Shown one piece after another: positions 7,061-15,649 of a stretch of 18,909 nucleotides of DNA. The notes beneath the pieces were generated by a model that ran no database searches, was not told where the DNA came from, and saw nothing but the letters and a program-made list of their open reading frames with translations. How positions within the stretch are numbered: the stretch's first letter is position 1; each line of letters starts with the position of its first letter. The DNA is from Avichristensenella sp031550095 (GTDB taxonomy: Bacteria; Bacillota; Clostridia; Christensenellales; Aristaeellaceae). The stretch lies in the NCBI GenBank assembly GCA_031550095.1, contig JAVBOX010000133.1:1-18909 (forward strand). The letters run 5' to 3'. The position numbers and the translations under genes were made by a program.

Positions 7061-7970
7061 TCACTGAAGCAACGGAAAGACCAGTTTCACGTTCTCGGCC
7101 AGATACATGGTCTCCCGGGTCACTACGCGGCTAGGGCTGACACTTCGAAACGGCGTGCCGCCGAATCCCTTCGACGCGAGCAAAGCGTTGACGGCCATAT
7201 ACCCCTGAGCGTAGGGCATCTCCATGAGCAAGCCGGAGGCGGCGTCTTCTTCCAGAATAGACACCCGCGACTCCCCCGGATCCACCCCATAGAGAGGAAC
7301 TCTGCCTAGGCCATAGGCGGAAAGAAGGCGAACCAAGGCCGGATTCAAAACAAAGACCCGGTCCCTTTCGCCCAGATCGTCAAATGCCTTGTGGAGCTGG
7401 GCCGGCGTCTTATTCCGGTAAACCGTCACGGAGCCCAGTGCCTCCTGAATGCCCAGCAGCATGGCTTCCTCACGGCCGTCCCCGGTCATGAACACGACGG
7501 AGGTCGCACCTTGATCCCCTGCGGACATGGCCAGCAGCCTTCCGTCCGCTTGCGGATCGTTGACGATACAGGCTGTAGCCTCGGACCGCAATTCCCAAAG
7601 GCAAACGAGAGGAATGTCCGACGCCTTGGCAAAGGCGCGGGCTGCTTCCAATACCTCCGGGTCGCAAGGAGGCAGGATGAGCCCATTCACCCGTTCCTGG
7701 TGGATAAGGGCCAGCATGGACAGAATTTGTGGGGCGACAGGTGTCCCCGGCTCCGCCGTATAGGTCAAAAGCGCCGCGTTCGCCGCGTCGGCGGCGGTCT
7801 GGGCGCCCTGCTTGAATTGCAGAGCTCCCGTATCCCGATCTTCCGCCAGAATCAGCGCGAAGCGCTTTTTGTCGCCGACAGCCTCTCCGGATTGATCCCC
7901 GATGCCCCAGATCATCAGCCCCATGGTGGCCAAAAGACAGAAGGCAGCCAGCCAGTGGGTTTTTTTTCAT
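7061..7970 (-). CDS. Periplasmic-binding-like protein of the sugar-sensing cluster, frameshifted at an A8 tract
   Basis: About 290 residues with the type I periplasmic sugar-binding fold pattern of the RbsB/MglB group (KKRFALILAEDRDTGALQF near the start, VNGLILPPCDPEVLEAA, YGVDPG, PYAQGYMAVNALL). The ATG at 7968-7970 overlaps the kinase stop as ATGA and follows GGAGGGAG, so it is surely the intended start. The run of eight A's right after it puts that ATG out of frame with the rest. With seven A's the protein would begin MKKTHWLAAFCLLATMGLM, a fine membrane or signal segment. As read, the body is open only from 7933 (TTG) or 7924 (ATG). This may be a sequencing indel, true slippage control or a recent mutation. 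Its pocket residues do not match MglB, so the ligand is unknown. It probably partners the kinase. Confidence 0.75.
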
Positions 7971-9712
7971 GCCTCTCCCTCCAATTTGACGGGCAGGCGG
8001 ATGGTGACCAGCGTGCCTTTGTCCTCTTCGCTCTCGATAGAAAGGCCATAATCCGTTCCGCAGGTAAGCTGAATGCGCTCATGGACATTCTTCAGGCCGA
8101 TGCCGCTCTTTCCCGCGGGCTCGGTAAGGATGGCGCGAAGCTTGCCCTCGGGAATGCCGACGCCGTCGTCGGACACTGTGAACACCAGCAGGTCTTCTTC
8201 CCGTTTGGCAGTGACATGGATGTGAAGCGTCCGCTCATCGTAGGCGTCAATGGCGTGATGGACGGCGTTTTCCACCAAGGGCTGGACGATGAGCTTGATG
8301 GTCCGCATGTCCAAGGTCTCTGGTTGGGCCTCGATGTCATAGATAAACTTATTGCGGAAGCGCATTTTTTGAATGATCAGATAGTTCCGCACATGCTCCA
8401 TCTCCTCCCGGACGGAGATGATGTTGCGCCCTTTGCTGATGGAAATGCGAAATAGCCTAGCCAGGGCGGAAACCATGGTGATGGCCTCCCGGGAATGGCC
8501 CCGCTCCTCCATCCAGATGATGGAATCCATGGTGTTATAAAGAAAGTGGGGGTTGATCTGAGCCTGCAGGGCGTTGAGCTCATGGAAGCGTTTCGCTTCC
8601 TGCTCGGCGACGATTTGATCCATCAGCTGCCGAATCCGCCAGAGCATTCGGTTAAAGGAGGCCGACAAGGCTCGAATCTCCCGAAAGCCGCCTTCCTCAA
8701 TGACGGTGTTCAGGTTCCCGGCCTCTACGCTGAGGAGTTCCGTCTGTAGGCGGCGAATGGGCAGGGTGACATAATACGCGGTAACGGAAGCAGCGGCGAT
8801 GGACAAAAGACCGCCGCAAATCAAGGCGATGGTCATCATCCGAACGAAGGCGCTTTGGATTCTGAGGATTTCATCGATATACGCCACGCCCACCATGCGC
8901 CAGCGGGTCTGGTTTACCGTGTTGATGATGAGCACCCGCTCCCGCCCCTGGATTTCATCCCGGCAGATGCCCACGGATTGTCTGGCAACGGCGGAAACGT
9001 CCTCCGATTCCAATCCGGCGTAAAGGAGCTGCTGCCTGGGATGATAGATGATCTGATCCGCCGTGTCCAGGAGATACACATAGCCGCTTGAGCCCAGCGT
9101 CACTCCCGCGGCCAATTCCGCCACGGATGAAAAATCATAGTCCATCAGCAGCACGCCCGACCGTATCCGGCCATCCACCCGGTATTCCACAGCTTTCGCC
9201 AGGGTCACCACCCATTCATGCTGGCCGCTGAAAATGTGCTGCACATGGGGAGCGGAGAAAAAGGGCACGGTGCCCTGCCATTCCAGCGCCTTGACAAACC
9301 AGTCGGACGCCGCCACTTCCTGAGGGGACACCGCCAGACTGCCCCCGGTGGCGTAGAAGAGCCGCCCATCTCCGCTAAAAAAGGCGATGTTCCGCACGTC
9401 TGGCTGGCTCTTTTGCAAGAACGCGATCTGGGCTTGGTAACCGTCTCCATCGGCATCCGGCTCCATGGGAAGCAGACCGCCCACAAAATGGAGCGTGTCC
9501 AGCATGTTGTTTACAAACAGCTCCAAGCGTCCCGTGCTCTGAAGAACCGTCTCTCCGGTTCGCTCCACCGCGTTGGTTTCCAGGGTCTTTGTGAAGCGGG
9601 GGAGCAGCATCATGGCCACGAACAACAGCAAAAGTCCCGCCAGCAGGAAAAAGCTGCTCACGATCAAGCTGTAGAGGCTGAGGCCCTTCCGGCCGCCATC
9701 CGCCCGGATCAT
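7967..9712 (-). CDS. Sensor histidine kinase, YesM type
   Basis: 581 residues. TM1 is at about 12-38, then an extracytoplasmic dCache-like sensor region at about 40-285. TM2 is at about 291-316 and runs into a HAMP region from about 317. The His-kinase domain has the phospho-acceptor H389 in QINPHFLYN. The ATPase domain has N482 (VENAVHHAI), the G1 box DDGVGIPEG (515-523) and the G2 box GKSGIGLKN (534-542). This layout is the LytS/YesM family (His_kinase, PF06580). The start ATG overlaps the response-regulator stop (ATGA), and its own stop overlaps the next ATG, so the three genes are translationally coupled. It should phosphorylate the adjacent regulator in response to sugar, directly or through the binding proteins encoded downstream (inference). 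Confidence 0.93.
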   Translation of the reverse strand: MIRADGGRKGLSLYSLIVSSFFLLAGLLLLFVAMMLLPRFTKTLETNAVERTGETVLQSTGRLELFVNNMLDTLHFVGGLLPMEPDADGDGYQAQIAFLQKSQPDVRNIAFFSGDGRLFYATGGSLAVSPQEVAASDWFVKALEWQGTVPFFSAPHVQHIFSGQHEWVVTLAKAVEYRVDGRIRSGVLLMDYDFSSVAELAAGVTLGSSGYVYLLDTADQIIYHPRQQLLYAGLESEDVSAVARQSVGICRDEIQGRERVLIINTVNQTRWRMVGVAYIDEILRIQSAFVRMMTIALICGGLLSIAAASVTAYYVTLPIRRLQTELLSVEAGNLNTVIEEGGFREIRALSASFNRMLWRIRQLMDQIVAEQEAKRFHELNALQAQINPHFLYNTMDSIIWMEERGHSREAITMVSALARLFRISISKGRNIISVREEMEHVRNYLIIQKMRFRNKFIYDIEAQPETLDMRTIKLIVQPLVENAVHHAIDAYDERTLHIHVTAKREEDLLVFTVSDDGVGIPEGKLRAILTEPAGKSGIGLKNVHERIQLTCGTDYGLSIESEEDKGTLVTIRLPVKLEGEA

Positions 9713-11319
9713 TTTCCCATCCCCTTATTGCTCCGCACATGGGAGGGGGACACGCCGAAATGCCGCTTGAAGGAATAGCTGAAGTAGCTCGGGTCGGAAA
9801 TGCCCACTCGAACGGCCACCTCCGCGGTTCTCAGCTCACCGGAGGCCAGCAGCGTCATGGCTTTGTCCATGCGGAGTTCTGTAATATACTGCAAAAAGGT
9901 CTTGCGGGTTTCTTTTTTAAACAGGGCGCTGAAATAGGATGTGGAGATGTGGAGATGGCCGCAGAGCTTATCCACCGTCAAATCCGCCTCGGCGTAATGA
10001 CGGCGGATGTAGTCCACGGCATCCCGGGCCAAGGATAGGGAGGAGCTGGCCCGACTGTCCGCCACCGCCGCCGTAAAGCGCACGCAGAGGGCCTTGAAGA
10101 TCCGGGTCGCCTCCGGGATGGGTGGGCATTTGAGCAGGGCGTCCAGCACATCCTGCTGTACATCCTCCGGGGACCCCATGTCCAGATCCCGCCCCACACG
10201 GATGAATACCATCAAAATTTCCAACAGGAACGCCCGGTATTCCAGCAGGGTCGCCAGCCGGTTCCGGCACGCCAGCAGCAAGGCGTCCACCGTGTCCGCC
10301 GCCTTCGCGGCATCGCCCAACTTTAGGCTGTTGCCCAGCACCCGTAGGGTGTACTCGTCGATGGACAGGGTGTTCTCGCTTCGGGGCACCATGTCCGTAA
10401 TGCTGAGCACCTGGCCCCCCTCCATAAGGCTGGCGTGGTTCAGCGCGGAGTAGGCCTGGCGAGTGCAGGCGGGCAGCGCGGAAAGGCTGTCGCAGCGGGT
10501 TCCGATGCCGATGATCACAACGCTGCCCAGATAATGCTCCACATTCTGGCGCACTTCCTCCATGGCGTTGGCGACCCGGGCCAGATCGTCAGGCTGTCCT
10601 TCCAGGCAAAGCAAAACCGAAAGCATGCCCTCATGGTGAAAAAGATGGTGCTTTACATGGGCGGAGAGAATCTCCTCCGTCACATTGGCGATGGCAAAGG
10701 AAAGCAGCTCCGGGCTACCGATGGCGTCCAAGCCTCTCGGCTGGGTCTCCGGCTGCAGGCGGATCATGGCCACGCTGTAGGAATGGCTCGCCAAATCCAC
10801 CCCGTAGCGGGACGCCGTCTCCAGCGCTTCCCGGGAATCCATGTTGCCCATCAGGAGAGAAGAGAGGAGCTGCTCCCGGAGCAACGGCAGGCTGGAGGCA
10901 AAATGAGCCCGAAGACGGCTAAGATCCCTTCGCTGGGCAAAGGCATCGTCCATGCGCTTTTTGACGTCCTCCATCACGGCGATGAACTCCACCGACGAAA
11001 TGGGCTTGAGCAGATAGCGCAGCGCGGTGATCTCAATGGCCTGCCGGGCATACTCGAACTCGTCGTAGCCGCTTAGAATGATGAACTGGACGGTGGGCAG
11101 AACTTTTTTGATCTGCGCCGCCATGGTCAGCCCGTCCATAAGGGGCATGCGGATATCCGTGATGATCAGATCCGGCCGGAGAAGCTCCGCCAGCCGCAAC
11201 CCCTCCACGCCGTTGGCGGCCTCCCCCACCAGGGAAAAGCCCAGCTCGTCAAAGTGCACGACCTCCTGAAGCCCTTCCCGAATTTCAGGCTCGTCGTCGA
11301 TCAGCATAAATCGGTACAT
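9709..11319 (-). CDS. Response regulator with AraC-type DNA-binding domain, YesN type
   Basis: 536 residues from the ATG at 11317-11319, chosen because GGGAG lies 6 bases upstream and MYRFMLIDDEPEI is the usual receiver start. The open frame reaches 11421, but those extra 34 residues look non-coding. The receiver domain (1-120) has acidic D8/D9, phospho-acceptor D55 (IITDIRMP), S83 and K105 (LLKPIS). A long middle region follows. The C-terminal AraC/XylS domain (about 430-530) has two helix-turn-helix units (LCGHLHISTSYFSALFKKET, and VAVRVGISDPSYFSYSFKRH ending FGVSP). It is first in the sugar cluster and most likely activates mglB and possibly its own promoter. The 15-base motif shared by the two upstream regions is the candidate site. 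Confidence 0.93.
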   Translation of the reverse strand: MYRFMLIDDEPEIREGLQEVVHFDELGFSLVGEAANGVEGLRLAELLRPDLIITDIRMPLMDGLTMAAQIKKVLPTVQFIILSGYDEFEYARQAIEITALRYLLKPISSVEFIAVMEDVKKRMDDAFAQRRDLSRLRAHFASSLPLLREQLLSSLLMGNMDSREALETASRYGVDLASHSYSVAMIRLQPETQPRGLDAIGSPELLSFAIANVTEEILSAHVKHHLFHHEGMLSVLLCLEGQPDDLARVANAMEEVRQNVEHYLGSVVIIGIGTRCDSLSALPACTRQAYSALNHASLMEGGQVLSITDMVPRSENTLSIDEYTLRVLGNSLKLGDAAKAADTVDALLLACRNRLATLLEYRAFLLEILMVFIRVGRDLDMGSPEDVQQDVLDALLKCPPIPEATRIFKALCVRFTAAVADSRASSSLSLARDAVDYIRRHYAEADLTVDKLCGHLHISTSYFSALFKKETRKTFLQYITELRMDKAMTLLASGELRTAEVAVRVGISDPSYFSYSFKRHFGVSPSHVRSNKGMGK

Positions 11320-11640
11320 GTGGTTCTCCCATCCTTGATTGTTCCCTGAGCACAATTCGTTCACCACGGCGTTTTTCCTTCTATTGGGCTGTGTGTTTTT
11401 GTTTCCAGGGGATTCCGGCATATGCTTTATCGATTTTTTGGTATTTTATGCATTTGCTGCTTGGGTTTCTCATGTTTCCTGCACATTTCGGCAAGTTTTT
11501 CGATCTGGAAGATGGAAAATGATAAAAACCACGATAAATCATGCAGAATACTTGCGCGTACCTGCTGGTTGTGGTATCGTTACGTAATAATAAGGCTTGT
11601 ATGAACAGGCCTATGATTGTATAGAGGAGGAACAAGGGTG
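11320..11640. promoter_or_regulatory. Divergent intergenic region between the response regulator and the peptide-binding protein gene
   Basis: An AT-richer stretch of 321 bp between two outward-reading genes, so it should hold both promoters. It contains the 15-base motif (11503-11517) and CGATAAA or TGATAAA repeats at 11520-11526 and 11532-11538, with one in reverse orientation near 11424-11431. On the plus strand a weak promoter candidate is TTGCGC, 17 bases, then TATCGT preceded by TGG. GAGGAGG (11624-11630) is the ribosome site of the plus-strand gene. Open frames across the region on both strands show no family resemblance. Confidence 0.5.
11503..11517 (-). promoter_or_regulatory. Shared 15-base motif upstream of the response-regulator gene
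   Basis: ATCTGGAAGATGGAA, 14 of 15 identical to 6005-6019 upstream of mglB. It lies 184 bp before the regulator ATG and about 123 bp before the divergent binding-protein gene. It is a candidate binding site for the AraC-type regulator. Confidence 0.45.
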
Positions 11641-13536
11641 ATGAGACGGATTTTGGCGTTATTGTTGATCCTTTTGCTGGCGCTTCCCGCCGGCGGGCTT
11701 TCTGAGGGGTATTCGGATCAGAAGGAATTCTCGTATCTATACTCCAGCGAAATTACCACGATGAATTATCTGGTTACTTCCGTAACCCAGAATATGAAGT
11801 CCAGTGCGAACTTCATCGATACGCTGGTGGACTATGACGCACATGGTCTCGTAGTGCCCAGCTTGGCGACGGAATGGACTGTCTCCGAGGATGGCCTCGT
11901 CTGGACATTCAAGCTCCGGGAAGGCGTCCATTGGTATGACTGCGACGGCAAAGAGGTGGCCGAGGTAACGGCCCAGGACTTCGTGGACGGCCTCACCTAC
12001 GTGATGACCCTCTCCAACGAATCCACCACCGCGGATTTGGTGACCCCCATCATCAAGAACGCCGCGGAGTTCTACGCGGGCAGCGTCACCGATCCCGCGG
12101 AGCTTGGCGTGAAGGCCTTGGACAAGTACACCCTGGAATACACGCTGACCGCGCCGTGTCCCTATTTCCTCTCCATGCTAACCTATCTATGCTTCTTCCC
12201 GGCCTATGGCCCCTTCCTTAAGGAGCAGGGCGACCAGTTCGGCACCACCCGAGATACGATCCTCTACAACGGGGCGTATATCTGCTCCAGCTGGGAGCCC
12301 CAGGTGGAGTATATTTGGGAGAAGAACCAGAATTATTGGGATAAAGACAACGTATTCATCGAAACGGTTTCCGGGCGCTATAACGCGGAGGCCGACTCCC
12401 TGGCGCCGGAAATGTACCTCCGGGGCGAGGCGGACATGGCCCGCGTCACCACGGCCATCCTGGATGAATGGCTTGTCAGGGAAGATACAAAGGATTCCGT
12501 GCATCCCACCCGTCCGGAGGCCGGCAACATGGTCCTGATCGTCAACTTCGCCCCGGACTTCTCCGCGGATGGATTTGACACGGAAAACTACACGCTGGCT
12601 GTCAACAACAAGAACTTCCGGCTGAGCCTTTCCTATGGCCTGGACAAATACAAGGCGGTCAGCGCCTATGACCCCAACAATCCGGAAGCGTCCATCGCCA
12701 ACACCATCGTGCCCGAAGGTTTTGCCGCCTTTGACGGCAAGGACTATACCGACTATGGTGACCTAGCCGCGCTGAAGAACGGTTTGTACGATCCGGAAAA
12801 AGCTGTGATCTTCAAGGAAGTGGCTATGGCGGAGCTGACGGAGCAAGGCTGCAAGTTCCCCATCGTCATCCCCTACTACTATAACCCTTCGGAGGCGAAC
12901 ATGGCTGACTGCAACCAGGTCGTGGAGCAGCAGCTGGAAGGGCTTTTGGGCAAGGATTTCATTGACATCGTCGTCCTATCCGGCCCGGCCACCGACTATA
13001 TCGCCACCATCCGCCGCCCAGGCAAGTGGGGCCTGTTTGAGGCCGGCTGGGGTCCGGACTATGCCGATCCAGCCACTTATGCCGATCCCTTCGATCTGGG
13101 GTGGACCTATGGCTCCCAGGAGAAGGCGCTGGATCCCGCCTACAATTCGGGTTATATCTATACCGAGGAGGACTTTGTCGCGGGAATCGTGGACGATGAA
13201 AAATACATCGGACAGGAGCAAAAGATCTACAACAAGCTGGTGCAGGATGCCCGCAAGGAAACCCTGGATATCAACGCCCGGTATGAGAAGTTTGCCTCCG
13301 CTGAGGCATACCTCATCAACGAAGGCTTTGTGATACCGCTCCGCTGGCAGGGTGCCGGGTATGAGGTCTCCAAGCTGGATCCCTTCACAGGCTCGTTCTC
13401 GCCGTTTGGGGTCGCGTCCTACCGCTACAAGGGAAAGCGGCTGCTTGAAAAATCCATGAACATGGACGAATATGCCGCTGCTTTTGAGGCATGGGAAACC
13501 GCCAGGGCAGAAGCCCTGGCGTCCCAGGCGGACTGA
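11641..13536 (+). CDS. Oligopeptide/dipeptide-type ABC importer substrate-binding protein
   Basis: An extracytoplasmic binding protein of the OppA/DppA class (SBP_bac_5), 631 residues. The signal peptide is MRRILALLLILLLALPAGGL with no lipobox Cys. Family features are the early EITTMNYL stretch, LVVPSLATEWTVSEDGLVWT followed by FKLREGVHW, and AQDFVDGLTYV. A long C-terminal lobe ends in a charged Ala-rich tail. It is longer than typical DppA (about 530). The GAGGAGG ribosome site is 10 bases before this ATG and 7 before an in-frame GTG at 11638, so the GTG is an equally possible start. It heads the plus-strand unit, with matching permeases downstream beyond a terminator-like hairpin. The substrate is not readable from sequence; peptides are the family default. 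Confidence 0.9.
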   Translation: MRRILALLLILLLALPAGGLSEGYSDQKEFSYLYSSEITTMNYLVTSVTQNMKSSANFIDTLVDYDAHGLVVPSLATEWTVSEDGLVWTFKLREGVHWYDCDGKEVAEVTAQDFVDGLTYVMTLSNESTTADLVTPIIKNAAEFYAGSVTDPAELGVKALDKYTLEYTLTAPCPYFLSMLTYLCFFPAYGPFLKEQGDQFGTTRDTILYNGAYICSSWEPQVEYIWEKNQNYWDKDNVFIETVSGRYNAEADSLAPEMYLRGEADMARVTTAILDEWLVREDTKDSVHPTRPEAGNMVLIVNFAPDFSADGFDTENYTLAVNNKNFRLSLSYGLDKYKAVSAYDPNNPEASIANTIVPEGFAAFDGKDYTDYGDLAALKNGLYDPEKAVIFKEVAMAELTEQGCKFPIVIPYYYNPSEANMADCNQVVEQQLEGLLGKDFIDIVVLSGPATDYIATIRRPGKWGLFEAGWGPDYADPATYADPFDLGWTYGSQEKALDPAYNSGYIYTEEDFVAGIVDDEKYIGQEQKIYNKLVQDARKETLDINARYEKFASAEAYLINEGFVIPLRWQGAGYEVSKLDPFTGSFSPFGVASYRYKGKRLLEKSMNMDEYAAAFEAWETARAEALASQAD

Positions 13537-13553
13537 CCAACAACAAAACAGAT

Positions 13554-13594
13554 GGAGGTTGGGATGGGCCCGTTGGCAGCCCACCTCCTTTTTT
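13554..13594 (+). terminator. Intrinsic terminator or attenuator after the peptide-binding protein gene
   Basis: GGAGGTTGGG (13554-13563) pairs with CCCACCTCC (13580-13588) with one bulged T, followed by six T's. It lies 18 bp after the stop codon and before the two permease genes. It may be partial, letting some transcription continue so that the binding protein is made in excess. Confidence 0.75.
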
Positions 13595-13640
13595 ATCAGG
13601 AGGGATGGGCGAAACATCCTTTCCATGTTCGAGGTGAGAA

Positions 13641-14585
13641 ATGCTTACCTATACGTTGAAAAGGCTTGGAGGCGCACTCCTGAGCCTGGTTGTCATCGTC
13701 ACCACCATCTTCGTCCTGCTGCGGATGATGCCCATCGAAGGCTACTTGGGGGCCAACTGGGATAAGCTCAGCCCGGAGACCATCGCCCAGCGATTGGCCT
13801 CCCGAGGGTTGGACAAACCCGTTATCGCCCAGCTCTTTGACTTCTATAAGGGCCTTCTCCATGGGGATTTGGGCAAGTCCTGGATTTATCTGGAGGGCCG
13901 CTCTATCGTGGACATCATCGCGCCAAAAATTGTCATTTCCGCGAAGATCGGCGGCCTGGCCATGCTGCTGTCCCTGGTGCTGGGCATTCCCCTGGGTTCC
14001 CTGATGGCTCGAAAAAAAGGCGGCCTCATGGACACTCTGGGCACTGGGTTTGTGGTTTTGGTCAACGCCGTTCCCATCGTGATCTATTATTTTCTGATAC
14101 AGATCTATGTGTCGGACCTGGTCAAGCTGCCCATTCTGTTTTCCAAAACCAAATATATCAGCTGGATTCTGCCGGTGATATCCCTCTCCCTTTGGTCCAT
14201 CGCCAACTACGCCGTATGGATGCGGCGCTACATGGTGGATCAGATGAACCAGGACTATGTGAAACTGGCCCGGGCCAAGGGCGTATCCAGCAAGGGCATC
14301 ATAATGGGACACGTATTCCGCAACGCTTTTGTCCCCATGATTCAGCTCATACCCAGCAACCTTCTGCTCACCGTGGTGGGCTCCATCTATTTGGAATCCC
14401 TGTACTCCGTGCCGGGAACGGGAGGCCTGCTCATCGACGTAATCCAACGGCAGGACAATACCATGGTCCAGGCGCTGGTGCTCATCTACTCCTCCATCGG
14501 CATCGTGGGCCTATTCGTCGGCGACCTTCTGATGGCGATATGCGATCCGCGGATTCGGCTGGTGAAGAGAGAGGGGGAGCGGTAA
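13641..14585 (+). CDS. Peptide ABC importer permease, DppB/OppB type
   Basis: 314 residues with about six membrane segments. The N-terminus MLTYTLKRLGGALLSLVVIV is typical of this family. The cytoplasmic EAA loop that docks with the ATPase is at about 205-229 (DYVKLARAKGVSSKGIIMGH). GAGGTGAG lies just before the ATG. The gene sits 104 bp after the binding protein with a terminator-like hairpin between them. Its stop overlaps the next start by one base (TAATG), so the two permeases are coupled. Confidence 0.92.
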   Translation: MLTYTLKRLGGALLSLVVIVTTIFVLLRMMPIEGYLGANWDKLSPETIAQRLASRGLDKPVIAQLFDFYKGLLHGDLGKSWIYLEGRSIVDIIAPKIVISAKIGGLAMLLSLVLGIPLGSLMARKKGGLMDTLGTGFVVLVNAVPIVIYYFLIQIYVSDLVKLPILFSKTKYISWILPVISLSLWSIANYAVWMRRYMVDQMNQDYVKLARAKGVSSKGIIMGHVFRNAFVPMIQLIPSNLLLTVVGSIYLESLYSVPGTGGLLIDVIQRQDNTMVQALVLIYSSIGIVGLFVGDLLMAICDPRIRLVKREGER

Positions 14586-15628
14586 TGGCATGGTTCACAA
14601 GGGGCAAGAAGGTCCGAAAGCTGAGCACCGCCCTGGAGGTGCGCCTCGCTGCCCAGTTGGATGCCCGGGGAGAGCTGACCCTGGAACAGGTTGCCGCCAT
14701 CAACCCCGCCCAGTTTGCCCCGGCGGATTTCGACGCGGCCAAGGCCGAGCAGACCGGATACTCCAATTACTCCTATTGGCGCAGCACCTTCCGGGTCTTT
14801 TGGCGAAACAAGCTGGCCCGGGCGCTGGTCATCTTCCTATTCGCCCTCATTCTCTTTACGGTGATCCAGCCCTATTTGCCCGGCCAGCGGGATCCCGTGC
14901 AGATCAACAACGACGAGACCGGCATGCACATGCGCAACCAGGCGCCTGACGGCTCATTCTGGTTTGGTACCAACTCCATCGGCCAGGATCTCTGGTCCAG
15001 GGTCTGGGCGGGCACCCGAACATCCTTGTTCATTAGTGTGGTGGTGGTCATCAGCAACACCCTGATCGGGCTTTTGGCGGGTGTATTGTGGGGCTATGTA
15101 AAAAAGCTGGACCGGCCGTTGACGGAGATTTACAACATCATCAGCAACATCCCCAGGACCATCATCCTGATCATGGTTTCCTATGTGCTCCGGCCAGGGC
15201 TTTCCACCATCATTTTCTCCATGTGCGTGGTGGGTTGGTTGGAGATGGCCCGCTATATCCGCAACCAGATTATCATCATCCGGGATCGGGACTATAACCT
15301 AGTGTCCCGCTGTTTGGGCACCTCCACAGGGCAGATCATCCTCAAAAACCTGCTGCCCTATTTGGTCTCGGTGCTCATGCTGCAGATGGCTATCGCCATT
15401 CCCGAGGTCATCGGGGACGAGGTGTTTCTGACCTACTGCGGCCTTGGCGTGCCCATCAACACCCCTTCCCTGGGCAACCTGATCAACGCGGGCCGGGCGC
15501 AGATGATGAGCCGTACCCTTAGGTATCAGCTGCTCTTCCCAGCTGCGGTGGTTTCCGCAATCACCATATCATTTTATATTGTTGGCAGCGCCTTTGCCGA
15601 CGCGGCAGATCCGAAAAACCATGTGTAG
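14585..15628 (+). CDS. Peptide ABC importer permease, DppC/OppC type
   Basis: 347 residues. The usual DppC core starts at about 65 (SYWRSTFRVFWRNKLARALV into TM1). The extracytoplasmic signature FWFGTNSIGQDLWSRVWAGT is at about 125-144 and the EAA loop DYNLVSRCLGTSTGQIILKN at 236-255. About 60 residues of charged, non-membrane sequence precede the core. I chose the ATG at 14585 because it overlaps the dppB-like stop and follows GAGGGGGAGC. An in-frame open stretch further upstream lies inside the preceding gene and is not used. The ATPases DppD/DppF that this family needs are not in the window, so they must come from elsewhere or be shared. Confidence 0.9.
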   Translation: MAWFTRGKKVRKLSTALEVRLAAQLDARGELTLEQVAAINPAQFAPADFDAAKAEQTGYSNYSYWRSTFRVFWRNKLARALVIFLFALILFTVIQPYLPGQRDPVQINNDETGMHMRNQAPDGSFWFGTNSIGQDLWSRVWAGTRTSLFISVVVVISNTLIGLLAGVLWGYVKKLDRPLTEIYNIISNIPRTIILIMVSYVLRPGLSTIIFSMCVVGWLEMARYIRNQIIIIRDRDYNLVSRCLGTSTGQIILKNLLPYLVSVLMLQMAIAIPEVIGDEVFLTYCGLGVPINTPSLGNLINAGRAQMMSRTLRYQLLFPAAVVSAITISFYIVGSAFADAADPKNHV

Positions 15629-15649
15629 GGGATAGAGGATGATCAGGCG

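Noticed and set aside
11320..11421. N-terminal extension of the response regulator to 11421
   Set aside because: The extra residues are unlike a receiver domain, and a good ribosome site precedes the internal ATG.
11381..11635. Possible small genes in the divergent intergenic region, on both strands
   Set aside because: No ribosome site or family resemblance, and the AT-rich composition fits a promoter region.
13501..13520. 8-bp hairpin GCCAGGGC/GCCCTGGC at the end of the peptide-binding protein gene
   Set aside because: It lies within the coding sequence with no T-tract, and the true terminator-like hairpin is 34 bp downstream.
14192..14584. Upstream extension of the DppC-like frame
   Set aside because: It lies wholly inside the DppB-like gene in another frame. 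The TAATG overlap with a ribosome site marks the real start.
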